From assembly GCA_038523925.1 (NCBI GenBank), contig JBCBIY010000015.1, positions 3,734 through 67,733 on the forward strand: a stretch of DNA of 64,000 nt, read 5' to 3'. Position numbers and translations under genes: made by a program. Each line of letters begins with the position of its first letter. Positions within the stretch are counted from its first letter, which is position 1. This document shows positions 34,341 through 43,541 of the stretch, piece after piece. The notes beneath the pieces were generated by a model that was given only the letters and a program-made list of their open reading frames with translations, was not told where the DNA came from and did no database searches. The DNA comes from JBCBWG01 sp038523925. GTDB taxonomy: Bacteria; Pseudomonadota; Alphaproteobacteria; Rhizobiales; Hyphomicrobiaceae.

Positions 34341-36761
34341 ATGAGAACGCAGACACGCGCGGTGGTGATTGGCGGCGGGATCGCGGGGTGCGCGACGCTC
34401 TATCATTTGACGCGTGAAGGCTGGAGCGATGTCGTGCTGGTCGAGCGCGATGAGTTGACGTCCGGCACGACGTGGCATTCGGCGGCGCAGGTGACGAACT
34501 TCGGCATGAACCAGACAATGGTCGGCCTGAAGTCGCATTCTATCGCGCTTTACAAGGAACTGGCCGCCGACCCCGAGTATCCGATCAACTACCACCATGC
34601 CGACGGCGGCATCCGGCTCGCGAACACGCAGGCGCAGATGGACGGCTACCGGCACTTCGCGTCGATGGCGAAGGGGATGGGCGTCGACTTCGAGGTCATT
34701 GACGCGGCCGAATGTGCACGCCGCCATCCGCTGATCTCGACCGACAACCTTGTCGGCGGCCTCTGGGACCCGCTCGACGGCGATATCGATCCGGCGCAGC
34801 TCTGTCAGGCGCTCGCGCGGCGCGCGCGCAAGGCCGGTGCAGAGGTCTATCGCAAGACGCCGGTCATCGGCCTGACGCAACGTGGCGACGATACCTGGAT
34901 CGTGCACACGCCCGCCGGCGATATCGCAACGGACGTCGTGATCAATGCCGGCGGCTACCGCGTCAACGAGATCGGCGCGATGATGGGCGTTGAACACCCC
35001 GTCGCCTCGATGGAGCATCAGTACTTTGTGACTGAGACGATCCCTGCGATCCGCGACGCGGGCCGCAGGATGCCGCTGCTGCGCTGTCCGATTTCGGATT
35101 ACTACTGCCGGCAGGAGCGCGACGGCCTGTTGCTCGGCTTCTATGAGCAGGACTGCCGGACGTGGGGGCTCGACGGCATTGACCCGGGCTTTAGCAACGA
35201 CCTTTGCCCGGACGACCTCGACCGCGTGACCGACGTCCTGGAGGGCGCGTTCGCCCGCATGCCGGCGCTGACTGAGGCGGGCATCAAGACGGTCATCAAC
35301 GGACCGATCACCTACACGATCGACGGCGCGCCGCTGGTCGGGCCCATCCCCGGCAAGCGCAATGCGTATTGCATCATCGGGCTCCGGGCCGGCGTTGGCG
35401 AGGGCGGCGGCCACGGCTGGCTGCTCGCGCAGCAGATCGTGCACGGCGAGGCCTGTTACGATACCTGGCCCATCGACCCGCGGCGCTTTTCAGGCCACGC
35501 GAACGTCGAACTGACCGCGCTGAAGGCGATCGAAGACTATCAGAACGAGTTCCGGTTTCACTTCCCCCATGAGCATCGCCCGGCCAGCCGGCCCGCGAAG
35601 ACAACGCCGCTGACGCCTGTCCTTGCCGCCGAAGGGGCGCACTTTGGCGTCGTCAACGGCTGGGAGCGGATCGACTACATCAAGCCCACCGCGGATGTCA
35701 CGGAGACGCTCGGCTTCCGCTTCAACGAGGTGTTCGCCGTCGTCGCCGATGAGGTCGCCCACGTTCGCCAGAGCGTCGGACTGACCGAGGTGAGCGGCTT
35801 CAATCGGCTCGAGCTGACCGGCCGTGACGTCGACGCGTTTCTTGATCGCGTCATTTGCGGCCGCGTGCCGAAGACGCCAGGGCGGGTCGGCCTTTGCTAT
35901 CTGCTGAACGGCCACGGCATGGTGAAGTCGGAGGCGACGATTGCGCGCTTGCCCGACGGCCGCGTTTGGTACGGTTCGGCGGCCGCCTCAGAGATCCACG
36001 ATCACGATTGGCTGTCGGCGCACATCGGGCTCGGCGAAGACGTGCAGGTCCGCTCGCTCACCAACGAGATGACGACGTTGGTGATCGCGGGGCCGAAGGC
36101 GCGGGACGTGCTGAGCGCGGCAAGCCGTGGCGATTGGTCGAAGGCCGCGGTCCCGTGGCTGAGCGTCAGACCGTGTACGATCGGGATTGCGAAGGCGGTC
36201 GTGCTCGCGGTCAGCTTCTCAGGCGAACTTGCCTACGAGATCCACGTGGCGAACGCGCAGCTTCACGCAGCCTACCGCGCCCTGCGCGCGGCCGGCGATC
36301 CGCTTGGGCTCAAACTGTTCGGTTCGCGGGCGATTGAGAGCATGCGGCTTGAGAAGGGCTTCCTGCACTGGAAGGCCGATCTTCTGACCGAGTTCGATCC
36401 CTTCGAGACCGGCCTCGCGCGGTTTGTTGATCTCGAGAAGGCGGACTTCATCGGAAAGGACGCGTTGGTGAAGCGGCGCGCAGCCGGTCCGGCCAAGCAA
36501 CGCGTGACGCTCGCAATCGACACGACCGAAGCGCCCGCGCAGCCCGGAGCGTCGGTCTGGCAGGACGGACGTTTGGCCGGCACCGTGACATCCGCTGATT
36601 GGGGACATCGGGCCGGGCTGAACCTCGCCTATGCGTTTGTGGCCCCCGAACAGGCGGCACTTGAGACAGCCCTTTCCGTCGACGTGCTTGGCGACCGCAT
36701 TGCCGCGCGCGTCATCGCGCCGTCGCCATATGATCCGGAGCATACTCGCATGCGGGCCTGA
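34341..36761 (+). CDS. Dimethylglycine/sarcosine dehydrogenase-like FAD enzyme with GcvT domain
   Basis: An 806-aa two-domain protein. The N-terminal half is a DAO-type flavoprotein (VVIGGGIAGCATLYHL, ERDELTSGTTWHSAAQV, where the TWH histidine is the covalent FAD site in dimethylglycine dehydrogenase). The C-terminal half is a GcvT aminomethyltransferase-like domain (VGLTEVSGFNRLELTGRD, SGELAYEIHV, RLEKGFLHW) that binds tetrahydrofolate. Family enzymes demethylate N-methylated glycines and pass the one-carbon unit to folate. Exact substrate unknown; choline/betaine breakdown is plausible. The start has only a weak ribosome binding site (TTACGG). Confidence 0.87.
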   Translation: MRTQTRAVVIGGGIAGCATLYHLTREGWSDVVLVERDELTSGTTWHSAAQVTNFGMNQTMVGLKSHSIALYKELAADPEYPINYHHADGGIRLANTQAQMDGYRHFASMAKGMGVDFEVIDAAECARRHPLISTDNLVGGLWDPLDGDIDPAQLCQALARRARKAGAEVYRKTPVIGLTQRGDDTWIVHTPAGDIATDVVINAGGYRVNEIGAMMGVEHPVASMEHQYFVTETIPAIRDAGRRMPLLRCPISDYYCRQERDGLLLGFYEQDCRTWGLDGIDPGFSNDLCPDDLDRVTDVLEGAFARMPALTEAGIKTVINGPITYTIDGAPLVGPIPGKRNAYCIIGLRAGVGEGGGHGWLLAQQIVHGEACYDTWPIDPRRFSGHANVELTALKAIEDYQNEFRFHFPHEHRPASRPAKTTPLTPVLAAEGAHFGVVNGWERIDYIKPTADVTETLGFRFNEVFAVVADEVAHVRQSVGLTEVSGFNRLELTGRDVDAFLDRVICGRVPKTPGRVGLCYLLNGHGMVKSEATIARLPDGRVWYGSAAASEIHDHDWLSAHIGLGEDVQVRSLTNEMTTLVIAGPKARDVLSAASRGDWSKAAVPWLSVRPCTIGIAKAVVLAVSFSGELAYEIHVANAQLHAAYRALRAAGDPLGLKLFGSRAIESMRLEKGFLHWKADLLTEFDPFETGLARFVDLEKADFIGKDALVKRRAAGPAKQRVTLAIDTTEAPAQPGASVWQDGRLAGTVTSADWGHRAGLNLAYAFVAPEQAALETALSVDVLGDRIAARVIAPSPYDPEHTRMRA

Positions 36762-36785
36762 GCCCGGATGGCCAACCGTCGTTGG

Positions 36786-39632
36786 CTAGGCCCCCGGACG
36801 CCCGGTCTTCCGCGGCCGGCCGCGGCGCTTCTTCTTTTCAGCCGGATCGTCAAACTCGACAGTCTTGGTCGGGCGTGGCCGCGCGGTGACGGGAATGCTG
36901 TTACTTGCGTGCGGGCCCATCTCTTCAAGTGCGGGTTTGTGCGGGCCTTTGATGTTCTCGCCGAATGCGCCGGCGCTATCGGTCGGGGCACGGTCGGCCG
37001 GTTTGCGCAGCTTCTTGTTTTTGTAGCGCGGGTTGTCGCCCCCTGAGGCCGATGCCGGGAGGTTGGCCGCCGCGCCGTACTTCTGAGGCCCGGCAAAGGC
37101 GCCAGCCTGGCCCTCGACGTCGCGTTGACGCGCCATCGGATCGTCTGAAATCGCAAGCTCGGTTTCCTGCAGCCGCTTGAGCTCGTCGCGCAGGCGCGCC
37201 GCGTCCTCAAACTCGAGATCGGCTGCGGCTTCGCGCATGCGCTTTTCGAGATCGGCCATCACCGCCTGCAGGTTGTGCCCGACGGTTGGGGCTTCAGCGT
37301 CGCTGTCGCGGCCACCGCCACTGGCAAGACCGGCGTCAACAGTGACGCGGTCGCGCTCGTAGACGCTCTCCATCACATCAGAGATGTTCTTTTTAATGCT
37401 CTCCGGCGTGATCCCGTGCTCGACGTTGTAGGCAACCTGCTTTTCGCGGCGGCGGTCCGTCTCTGCAATCGCGCGCTCAAGCGAACCGGTCATCTGGTCG
37501 GCGTAAAGGATCACGCGGCCATCAACGTTCCGCGCCGCGCGCCCGATGGTCTGCACAAGCGACGTCTCTGAGCGCAGGAAGCCTTCCTTGTCAGCATCGA
37601 GGATCGCGACGAGCGCGCACTCCGGAATGTCGAGGCCCTCGCGCAGGAGGTTAATGCCGATCAACACGTCGAACGCGCCGAGGCGGAGGTCGCGGATGAT
37701 CTCGATGCGCTCAAGTGTGTCGATGTCTGAGTGCATGTAGCGGACGCGGATGCCCTGCTCGTGCATGTATTCGGTCAGGTCTTCCGCCATCCGCTTAGTG
37801 AGCGTGGTCACGAGCGTGCGATAGCCCTTGGCCGCAGTCTGGCGGACCTCGTCGATGACATCATCGACCTGGCTTGACGCCGGCCGGATCTCGATGACCG
37901 GGTCTGTGAGGCCGGTTGGGCGAATGACCTGCTCGGCAAACGTGCCTCCGGTCTGCTCAAGTTCCCAACCACCCGGCGTCGCTGAGACGAAGACCGACTG
38001 CGGGCGCATGGCGTCCCACTCCTCAAACCGCAGCGGGCGGTTGTCCAGGCACGACGGCAGGCGGAAGCCGTATTCGGCGAGGGTTGCCTTACGCCGGTAG
38101 TCGCCGCGGAACATGCCGCCGATCTGCGGGACCGTCACATGGCTTTCGTCGGCAAAGACGATGGCGTTGTCGGGCAGGTACTCGAACAGCGTCGGCGGCG
38201 GGTCGCCAGGTCGGCGGCCGGTAAGGTAGCGCGAGTAGTTCTCAATGCCGTTGCACGCGCCCGTCGCCTCCATCATTTCGAGGTCGAACATCGTGCGCTG
38301 CTCAAGCCGCTGCGCCTCCAGCAGCTTGCCGGTGTTGTAGAGTTCTTCAAGGCGCTGCTTCAACTCGGTCTTGATCTGGTTCATCGCCTGCTTGAGCGTC
38401 GGCTTCGGCGTCACGTAGTGCGAATTCGCGTAGATCTTTACGAGCTTCAGGTCCTGGCTCTTTTGACCGGTGAGCGGATCGAACTCGGTGATCGTTTCAA
38501 TCTCGTCGCCGAACATCGAGATCCGCCACGCGCGATCTTCATAGTGCGCCGGAAACACTTCAATCGTGTCGCCGCGCACGCGGAATGTACCGCGGATGAA
38601 GTTCGCGTCGCTGCGCTTGTATTGCAGGGCGACGAGGTCGGCGAGCAACTGGCGCTGCGAGATCTGCTCGCCGGCCTGCAGGGCAAACGTCATCGCCGTA
38701 TACGTCTCGACCGACCCGATACCGTAGATGCACGAGACCGAGGCGACGATGATGACGTCGTCACGTTCGAGCAGGGCCCGTGTCGCGGAGTGGCGCATGC
38801 GGTCGATCTGTTCGTTAATCGAGGCCTCCTTCTCGATGTAGGTGTCGGTCCGCGGGACGTAGGCCTCGGGCTGGTAGTAGTCGTAGTAGGAGACGAAGTA
38901 CTCGACGGCGTTGTCGGGGAAGAAGCTCTTGAACTCGCCGTAAAGCTGCGCTGCCAGCGTCTTGTTTGGTGCAAGGATAAGCGCCGGGCGCTGGGTCTTC
39001 GCGATGACATGCGCCATCGTGAATGTCTTGCCGGAGCCGGTCACACCGAGCAGCACCTGGTCGCGTTCGAATTGATCGACGCCCGAGACGAGTTCAGCGA
39101 TCGCGTCGGGCTGGTCGCCCTTGGGCTCGAAGTCTGACGCGAGCGTGAATTGGACGCCGCCTTCGGACTTCTCAGGCCGGTCCGGGCGATGCGGTGCGAA
39201 CTCTGGCAGCGTGCCGGCGACCAGCGGGTGGCTCGCGATCATCGGCTGCTGGGCGAGGACCGCCTTGGCTTTGTCTGAGCGTTGTTCGGGTCGCGCGAGC
39301 ATCGCGTCGAGCGTCGCAGTGAGGCTTTCACCACCCATCGGCGGGCGCGGGCCGGATTGGCGCAGCGCTGGCAGAGGCTTCGCCTCAACGTTCGCGTACT
39401 GGCTTGGATCGGGCAGGGCTGCCGGGCCGCTGGCGGCCGTGAATGCCGCCTGCGGCGCCTCCCCCAGACCGGGCGTCGACGCTGACGTCTCAACCGGCGG
39501 CGCAACTGGCTTGCCCGACTTGCCGCGTGACTGCCGCGGCTTCGGCGTCGTATCCCGCTCGACCTTCTTGGCAGCGGTTTTCTTCGCCGGCGCCTTGCGT
39601 TTCTTAGTCGGTTTGTCGGTGGTGTCTGCCAT
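36786..39632 (-). CDS. uvrB: Excinuclease ABC subunit B
   Basis: UvrB verifies DNA damage and loads UvrC in nucleotide excision repair. The protein is 948 aa, longer than the roughly 670-aa E. coli form, because of a 155-residue Lys/Ala/Pro-rich N-terminal extension and a basic C-terminal tail, both common in alphaproteobacteria. Motifs are Walker A GVTGSGKT (residues 196-203), YYDYYQPEAYVP (beta-hairpin), FADESHV, SATPGGWE and IGRAARN, and a UVR motif DLEFEDAARLRDELKRLQ. A 6-bp hairpin (GCCAAC/GTTGGC, 36771-36786) sits at its stop codon, convergent with the flavoprotein gene. Confidence 0.96.
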   Translation of the reverse strand: MADTTDKPTKKRKAPAKKTAAKKVERDTTPKPRQSRGKSGKPVAPPVETSASTPGLGEAPQAAFTAASGPAALPDPSQYANVEAKPLPALRQSGPRPPMGGESLTATLDAMLARPEQRSDKAKAVLAQQPMIASHPLVAGTLPEFAPHRPDRPEKSEGGVQFTLASDFEPKGDQPDAIAELVSGVDQFERDQVLLGVTGSGKTFTMAHVIAKTQRPALILAPNKTLAAQLYGEFKSFFPDNAVEYFVSYYDYYQPEAYVPRTDTYIEKEASINEQIDRMRHSATRALLERDDVIIVASVSCIYGIGSVETYTAMTFALQAGEQISQRQLLADLVALQYKRSDANFIRGTFRVRGDTIEVFPAHYEDRAWRISMFGDEIETITEFDPLTGQKSQDLKLVKIYANSHYVTPKPTLKQAMNQIKTELKQRLEELYNTGKLLEAQRLEQRTMFDLEMMEATGACNGIENYSRYLTGRRPGDPPPTLFEYLPDNAIVFADESHVTVPQIGGMFRGDYRRKATLAEYGFRLPSCLDNRPLRFEEWDAMRPQSVFVSATPGGWELEQTGGTFAEQVIRPTGLTDPVIEIRPASSQVDDVIDEVRQTAAKGYRTLVTTLTKRMAEDLTEYMHEQGIRVRYMHSDIDTLERIEIIRDLRLGAFDVLIGINLLREGLDIPECALVAILDADKEGFLRSETSLVQTIGRAARNVDGRVILYADQMTGSLERAIAETDRRREKQVAYNVEHGITPESIKKNISDVMESVYERDRVTVDAGLASGGGRDSDAEAPTVGHNLQAVMADLEKRMREAAADLEFEDAARLRDELKRLQETELAISDDPMARQRDVEGQAGAFAGPQKYGAAANLPASASGGDNPRYKNKKLRKPADRAPTDSAGAFGENIKGPHKPALEEMGPHASNSIPVTARPRPTKTVEFDDPAEKKKRRGRPRKTGRPGA

Positions 39633-39680
39633 GCAACCGATATGGCTGAGCAGCCGCGCAGGATCAACGGCCGTCGTGTC

Positions 39681-40262
39681 TCAGTCCTCAGGGGGCGGCT
39701 CCGGCGGCCACAGATTGCTCAGCGGGAAGGTGTGGACTTCGAATGGCGGCGCCGTCACGGGCTCGGCATCCTTAAACGTGGCCATCAACAGCCAGGTGCG
39801 ATCTTGGAGGGCGAACGCTTCAAGCGTCCGGGCGTCCGGATCGACGTACCAGGCATGTGGCACGCCGAAGTCGGCGTAGATCTTGACCTTATCTGTCCGG
39901 TCGACTTTCGCAGTTGCCGGGGAGAGGACCTGACAGACCCAGTCCGGTGGGGTCTCAACGTAAGCCGTCTCGGGAAATGGGGTGAGGCGGTCGCGCTTCC
40001 AGCCAGCGATGTCCGGCACGAAAATGTGCGGGCCGAGATGAAGCTCGGGTTTCGTCAGAAAGATCCATCCGCCTGGCCCGCTGGTTCCGCGATCGAATGG
40101 TCCGTCGATTTCGCCACTCAGCCGGTGCTGGGCGCGGCTATGGCGTGGCGCTGGCCGCGGATGGGCGTGCAGCGTGCCATATACGATCTGCCCGACCATA
40201 TCTTCGGGCAGCTCCTCCAAGTCAGCCGGTGTTGCCGGTCGTGGCGCATCTTGCATGGCCAT
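39681..40262 (-). CDS. Uma2-family (DUF820) protein, altered catalytic position
   Basis: A 193-aa protein of the Uma2 PD-(D/E)XK nuclease-like family. Recognisable marks are PDIAGWKRDRL, PPDWVCQVLSPAT, DRTDKVKIYADFGVPHAWYVD. Most members read EVLSP at the second acidic position; here the codon is CAG, giving QVLSP. The substitution may remove nuclease activity. The start is ATG at 40262, with a second ATG at 40256; neither has a strong ribosome binding site. It is upstream of uvrB on the same strand, with 48 bases between. Confidence 0.8.
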   Translation of the reverse strand: MAMQDAPRPATPADLEELPEDMVGQIVYGTLHAHPRPAPRHSRAQHRLSGEIDGPFDRGTSGPGGWIFLTKPELHLGPHIFVPDIAGWKRDRLTPFPETAYVETPPDWVCQVLSPATAKVDRTDKVKIYADFGVPHAWYVDPDARTLEAFALQDRTWLLMATFKDAEPVTAPPFEVHTFPLSNLWPPEPPPED

Positions 40263-40396
40263 GGGTGAAACTTACCCAAAACCGTCTCGGGTCTCAGCGC
40301 GGCGTGTTCTGTGGCGGTCCAGTCACTCTGTGACGACCGGGCGAATGGCTGCAAGATCTACCAAGATGTCGGCGACAGGTGATGTCTGCGCGCCCG

Positions 40397-42709
40397 CTAT
40401 ACCCTAATGCCCACGCGCTCGGCGAACGCTGCGAGGTCGCCGAAGCCGACTTTAAGGACCCAGGCGAAGGCTGCAAGAATGGCAAACGGGAACACGATCC
40501 GCTGGACGCCGACGACCAGCGTTCGCATCACGGATCCGCCCTCCGCCCTGAGGTTGTCTTTGAGGATCGACAACCCGATCATGGCTGCGACCGCGGCGTA
40601 GGTCATCGTGAAGATGCGGTCCGACAACGTCGCCTGGTCGGTGTCGATCTTTGGCAGCGCGAGGTACAGCGCAATCGCGGAGAGGAGCGCGGTTACCTGG
40701 ATGCCCATCGCGCTCTCAAATCGCGTATGCGGCAGGAAGACCGAGAAATAGGTGACCAGGAGAATGAACCCGAGCGGGATGATCACGCGCGTGTAGTAGT
40801 CGACGGCAATGCGCGATGCGACCCACGTCACGTTGAATTTATAAAACGGGACGATGCGCTGCTCCGACAGCGACGTGCCGATTGTTGGAATGATGTCCTG
40901 GTCCGAACCCACGTACGCATCGACGATCTCCCAGCCGTCGCTTGCCCCGCGTGCGCGGCCTGCGGGTACGGAGCTCGGCTGCACGAGAAACGCTTTCTTG
41001 GTCGACGCGGCTTGGAACGAGACGGCGAAGCGCTGCGTGTCGAAGGGATAGCGCCGCAGTTCGGGATCAAAGAGAAAACGCCCTGAAACGCGATAGAGCC
41101 GCGCGCCGGCCGTAAAGTCCGAGTTGCCTTTGCCGGAATGGATTTCGCGAATGCTGAGCAGCTTGCCCTTGTTCACAGGCGAGCGCATGGCGTTTGTGAA
41201 CTCAATGTCGTCGATGCTGAGCGCATCATCCGCGCTGCGGAGTGTCAGATAGAACTCAGCGTCGAAGCTTTGGTCGTTGGTCGAGATCTGGGACAGGCGG
41301 ATGAGATCAATCGACGTAAATAGCGTGGTCGTCGGTTGCAGGCGGCCAGCCACACGCTGGAACTGTTTTGGCGCAAGCACGATCGCCGGATCATCCGCAG
41401 CCTTGGTCAGCAGCAGCGTATTGACGGCGGCCGTCCGCGCTTCGGTGAAGGCCCAATCCTGCCACAGGCCGCGTAAGACGGCGCGGCCCTGTGTGAAGGT
41501 CCGCAGCGTCTCGGCGACGTGTGCGCGCAGCTTGACGAGGTCGCTGCCGTCGGGCGCGGACTTCGCAGCTTGCACAATGAGCGCGAGCATGTCGCGATAC
41601 TGCGTCCCGCGCGCGATCGCGCGTTGGTTGGCGCCATCGAACAGCTTGCGCGGCTTGCGCGAGGCATCGACCTCGCAACTGCCGGATTGCCAGCCCGGCG
41701 TGGCTTCGTTGGCGACATCAGGAAAGATCCATCGCGCGGCCGGCTCCCGCCATATCCGGTTGCGGAGCCGCTCTGAGACGACGTTGGGGACGCCGTCGCG
41801 GGCGATCTGATAGAGCCGTCCGCGGTAGGCGGCGCCCTCCGGTTTGCCAGCGATCGTCGAGATGCGCCCAAGCAGGATGACGACGGGCACACGTACGCCG
41901 AGCGCTGCCAATTCGCCGAGGATCGTCGCCGACGGGCCGGAGTAGACCGACAACACGATCAGGTCGGGCTGGAGCGCTGCGACGCGGCGCGCGGTGTCGG
42001 CTGCGACTTGCTTGTCGATTTTGTACTGCTTGACCGGAACGCGCATGCGGCCGGCGAGGACAGGTACGCCCGGCTGCATCGCGATGCCTTCTTCAAGCGC
42101 GAAGGAATACCGGTCGCTGTCGAGGCCGACGAAGACGGGCCGTTCGGCGCCGATGTCGACGATGGTCCGACCAACCGATTCAAGTTCGTTGCGGACGGAG
42201 CTTGCCATCGTGAAGACGGCTGGCTGGTCGCGAAAGATCGTCTCGACCGACATCTCGGTGATGAAGGGCACGTTGGATTTGCGGATGTCATCGCCGAGTG
42301 TTGCGAACACCGCCCGCCCGCGCGTGGAACTCGCGACACCGACCATGGCCAGCAACGCGTCGGAGCCGAGCGCGGCCTTCACGTTCTGGACGGTGCGCGC
42401 TGACTCTTCGAAGTCATCGTAGATGCGAACTTTGAGGGGGCGCCCGGAAATCCCGCCGCCTGCATTGACCCGTTCGGTATAGCGCTGCGTGAAGTGCCGG
42501 ATCGCGGCAACCAGGCCTGGCGCGTAGCAGCGATCGTTATCTGAAGAGACGTGGACGGCGACGTCGAGCGGTTCTGGCAGCAGTTGCGCTGGCGCAGGGG
42601 TGATGCCTGCGAGCGCGATCAACCCAAACACCGCTCCGGCAAGCGATTGGCGAGCCTTCGAGGCGCGCCTGGTCAACCGGCCATGCATCTTTTGCAACGA
42701 GTGAAACAT
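40397..42709 (-). CDS. Periplasmic-binding-protein domain fused to a pentameric ligand-gated ion channel
   Basis: A 770-aa receptor-like protein. Residues 1-42 form a leader. Residues about 45-440 form a type I periplasmic binding (amino-acid/amide) domain: LDVAVHVSSDNDR, RPLKVRIYDDFEES, FITEMSVETIF, PDLIVLSVYSGPSA. Residues about 460-632 match the Cys-loop/Pro-loop receptor ligand-binding domain, with the signature FDPELRRYPFDTQRF (547-561). Four membrane segments follow: M1 638-659, M2 662-686 (AMGIQVTALLSAIALYLALP), M3 694-716 and M4 735-757. The expected product is an inner-membrane channel gated by a ligand captured in the periplasm. Ligand and ion are unknown. ATG at 42688 is an alternative start. 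Confidence 0.88.
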   Translation of the reverse strand: MFHSLQKMHGRLTRRASKARQSLAGAVFGLIALAGITPAPAQLLPEPLDVAVHVSSDNDRCYAPGLVAAIRHFTQRYTERVNAGGGISGRPLKVRIYDDFEESARTVQNVKAALGSDALLAMVGVASSTRGRAVFATLGDDIRKSNVPFITEMSVETIFRDQPAVFTMASSVRNELESVGRTIVDIGAERPVFVGLDSDRYSFALEEGIAMQPGVPVLAGRMRVPVKQYKIDKQVAADTARRVAALQPDLIVLSVYSGPSATILGELAALGVRVPVVILLGRISTIAGKPEGAAYRGRLYQIARDGVPNVVSERLRNRIWREPAARWIFPDVANEATPGWQSGSCEVDASRKPRKLFDGANQRAIARGTQYRDMLALIVQAAKSAPDGSDLVKLRAHVAETLRTFTQGRAVLRGLWQDWAFTEARTAAVNTLLLTKAADDPAIVLAPKQFQRVAGRLQPTTTLFTSIDLIRLSQISTNDQSFDAEFYLTLRSADDALSIDDIEFTNAMRSPVNKGKLLSIREIHSGKGNSDFTAGARLYRVSGRFLFDPELRRYPFDTQRFAVSFQAASTKKAFLVQPSSVPAGRARGASDGWEIVDAYVGSDQDIIPTIGTSLSEQRIVPFYKFNVTWVASRIAVDYYTRVIIPLGFILLVTYFSVFLPHTRFESAMGIQVTALLSAIALYLALPKIDTDQATLSDRIFTMTYAAVAAMIGLSILKDNLRAEGGSVMRTLVVGVQRIVFPFAILAAFAWVLKVGFGDLAAFAERVGIRV

Positions 42710-42825
42710 CGCGGGAACTTACGCTGATCAACCGCACGCAGAGGGTGCGGCGCGGCCACACACGCGGGCGGACGATGCGCCGCCGGAGCGTTGATTGCGA
42801 TGCGCGACTCGCGCGTGATTGGCAG

Positions 42826-43533
42826 ATGACGCGCAAGCCGACAGCCCCCGAAACCGCGCTTTACGCGCCGATTAAAGCGTTCCTCGAAGGGCAGGGCTAC
42901 GACGTCAAAGCCGAGATCGGCGCCGCTGACGTGGTCGCGTGTCGCGCGGGCGACGAACCGCTCGTGGTCGAGCTGAAGACGACGTTTTCGCTGTCGCTGT
43001 TCCATCAGGCCGTTGCGCGGCAGACCATTACAGACGCGGTCTATGTCGCTGTACCGGCGGGCGAAGGTGCGCGGCATCTGGCGAGCCTCAAAGCCAATCT
43101 GACGCTCTGCCGCCGGCTTGGCCTCGGCCTCATCACGGTCCGACTCGCGGACGGCCTCGTCACCGTCCATGTCGACCCCGGGCCCTACCGGCCGCGCAAA
43201 TCGAAGCCACGCCGGTCGCGGCTGCTCCGCGAATTTGCGCGGCGCACGGGGGACCCGAACGAGGGCGGCGCAACGCGGTCGGGCCTTGTGACCGCATATC
43301 GGCAGGACGCGTTGCGGTGCCTTGCGCATCTGATCAATGCCGGGCCGACAAAGGCATCCGACGTGGCGGCTGCGACCGGCGTTGCGCGCGCCCGCCCGAT
43401 CCTTGCCGATGATCACTACGGCTGGTTTGAGCGTGTTGCCCGCGGCGTTTATCAGGTGACGCCGAAGGGCGCTGCTGCAGCAGAGGCGTGGGCAGCCGAA
43501 ATGCCGGCCGACGATCGCAAAGCGGCGGCCTAA
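42826..43533 (+). CDS. DUF2161 protein, PD-(D/E)XK phosphodiesterase fold
   Basis: A 235-aa protein. The nuclease-like core is in the first 80 residues: ADVVACRAGDEPLVVELKTT gives the D...ExK pattern with downstream helix LFHQAVARQ. The C-terminal third (TAYRQDALRCLAHLINAGPT, ADDHYGWFERVARGVYQVTP) looks like a winged-helix module. DUF2161 is annotated as a putative phosphodiesterase and has no established role that I know. It is divergent from the channel gene and convergent with the SLATT gene (8 bases between stops). Confidence 0.8.
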   Translation: MTRKPTAPETALYAPIKAFLEGQGYDVKAEIGAADVVACRAGDEPLVVELKTTFSLSLFHQAVARQTITDAVYVAVPAGEGARHLASLKANLTLCRRLGLGLITVRLADGLVTVHVDPGPYRPRKSKPRRSRLLREFARRTGDPNEGGATRSGLVTAYRQDALRCLAHLINAGPTKASDVAAATGVARARPILADDHYGWFERVARGVYQVTPKGAAAAEAWAAEMPADDRKAAA

Positions 43534-43541
43534 ACCCGTCC

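Noticed and set aside
34335..35444. Open frame of 369 codons opposite the dimethylglycine-dehydrogenase-like gene
   Set aside because: Mirrors the codon bias of the real gene; no ribosome binding site or domain.
38139..39137. Open frame of 332 codons opposite uvrB
   Set aside because: Same reason; the uvrB reading is certain and the opposite frame shows no motif.
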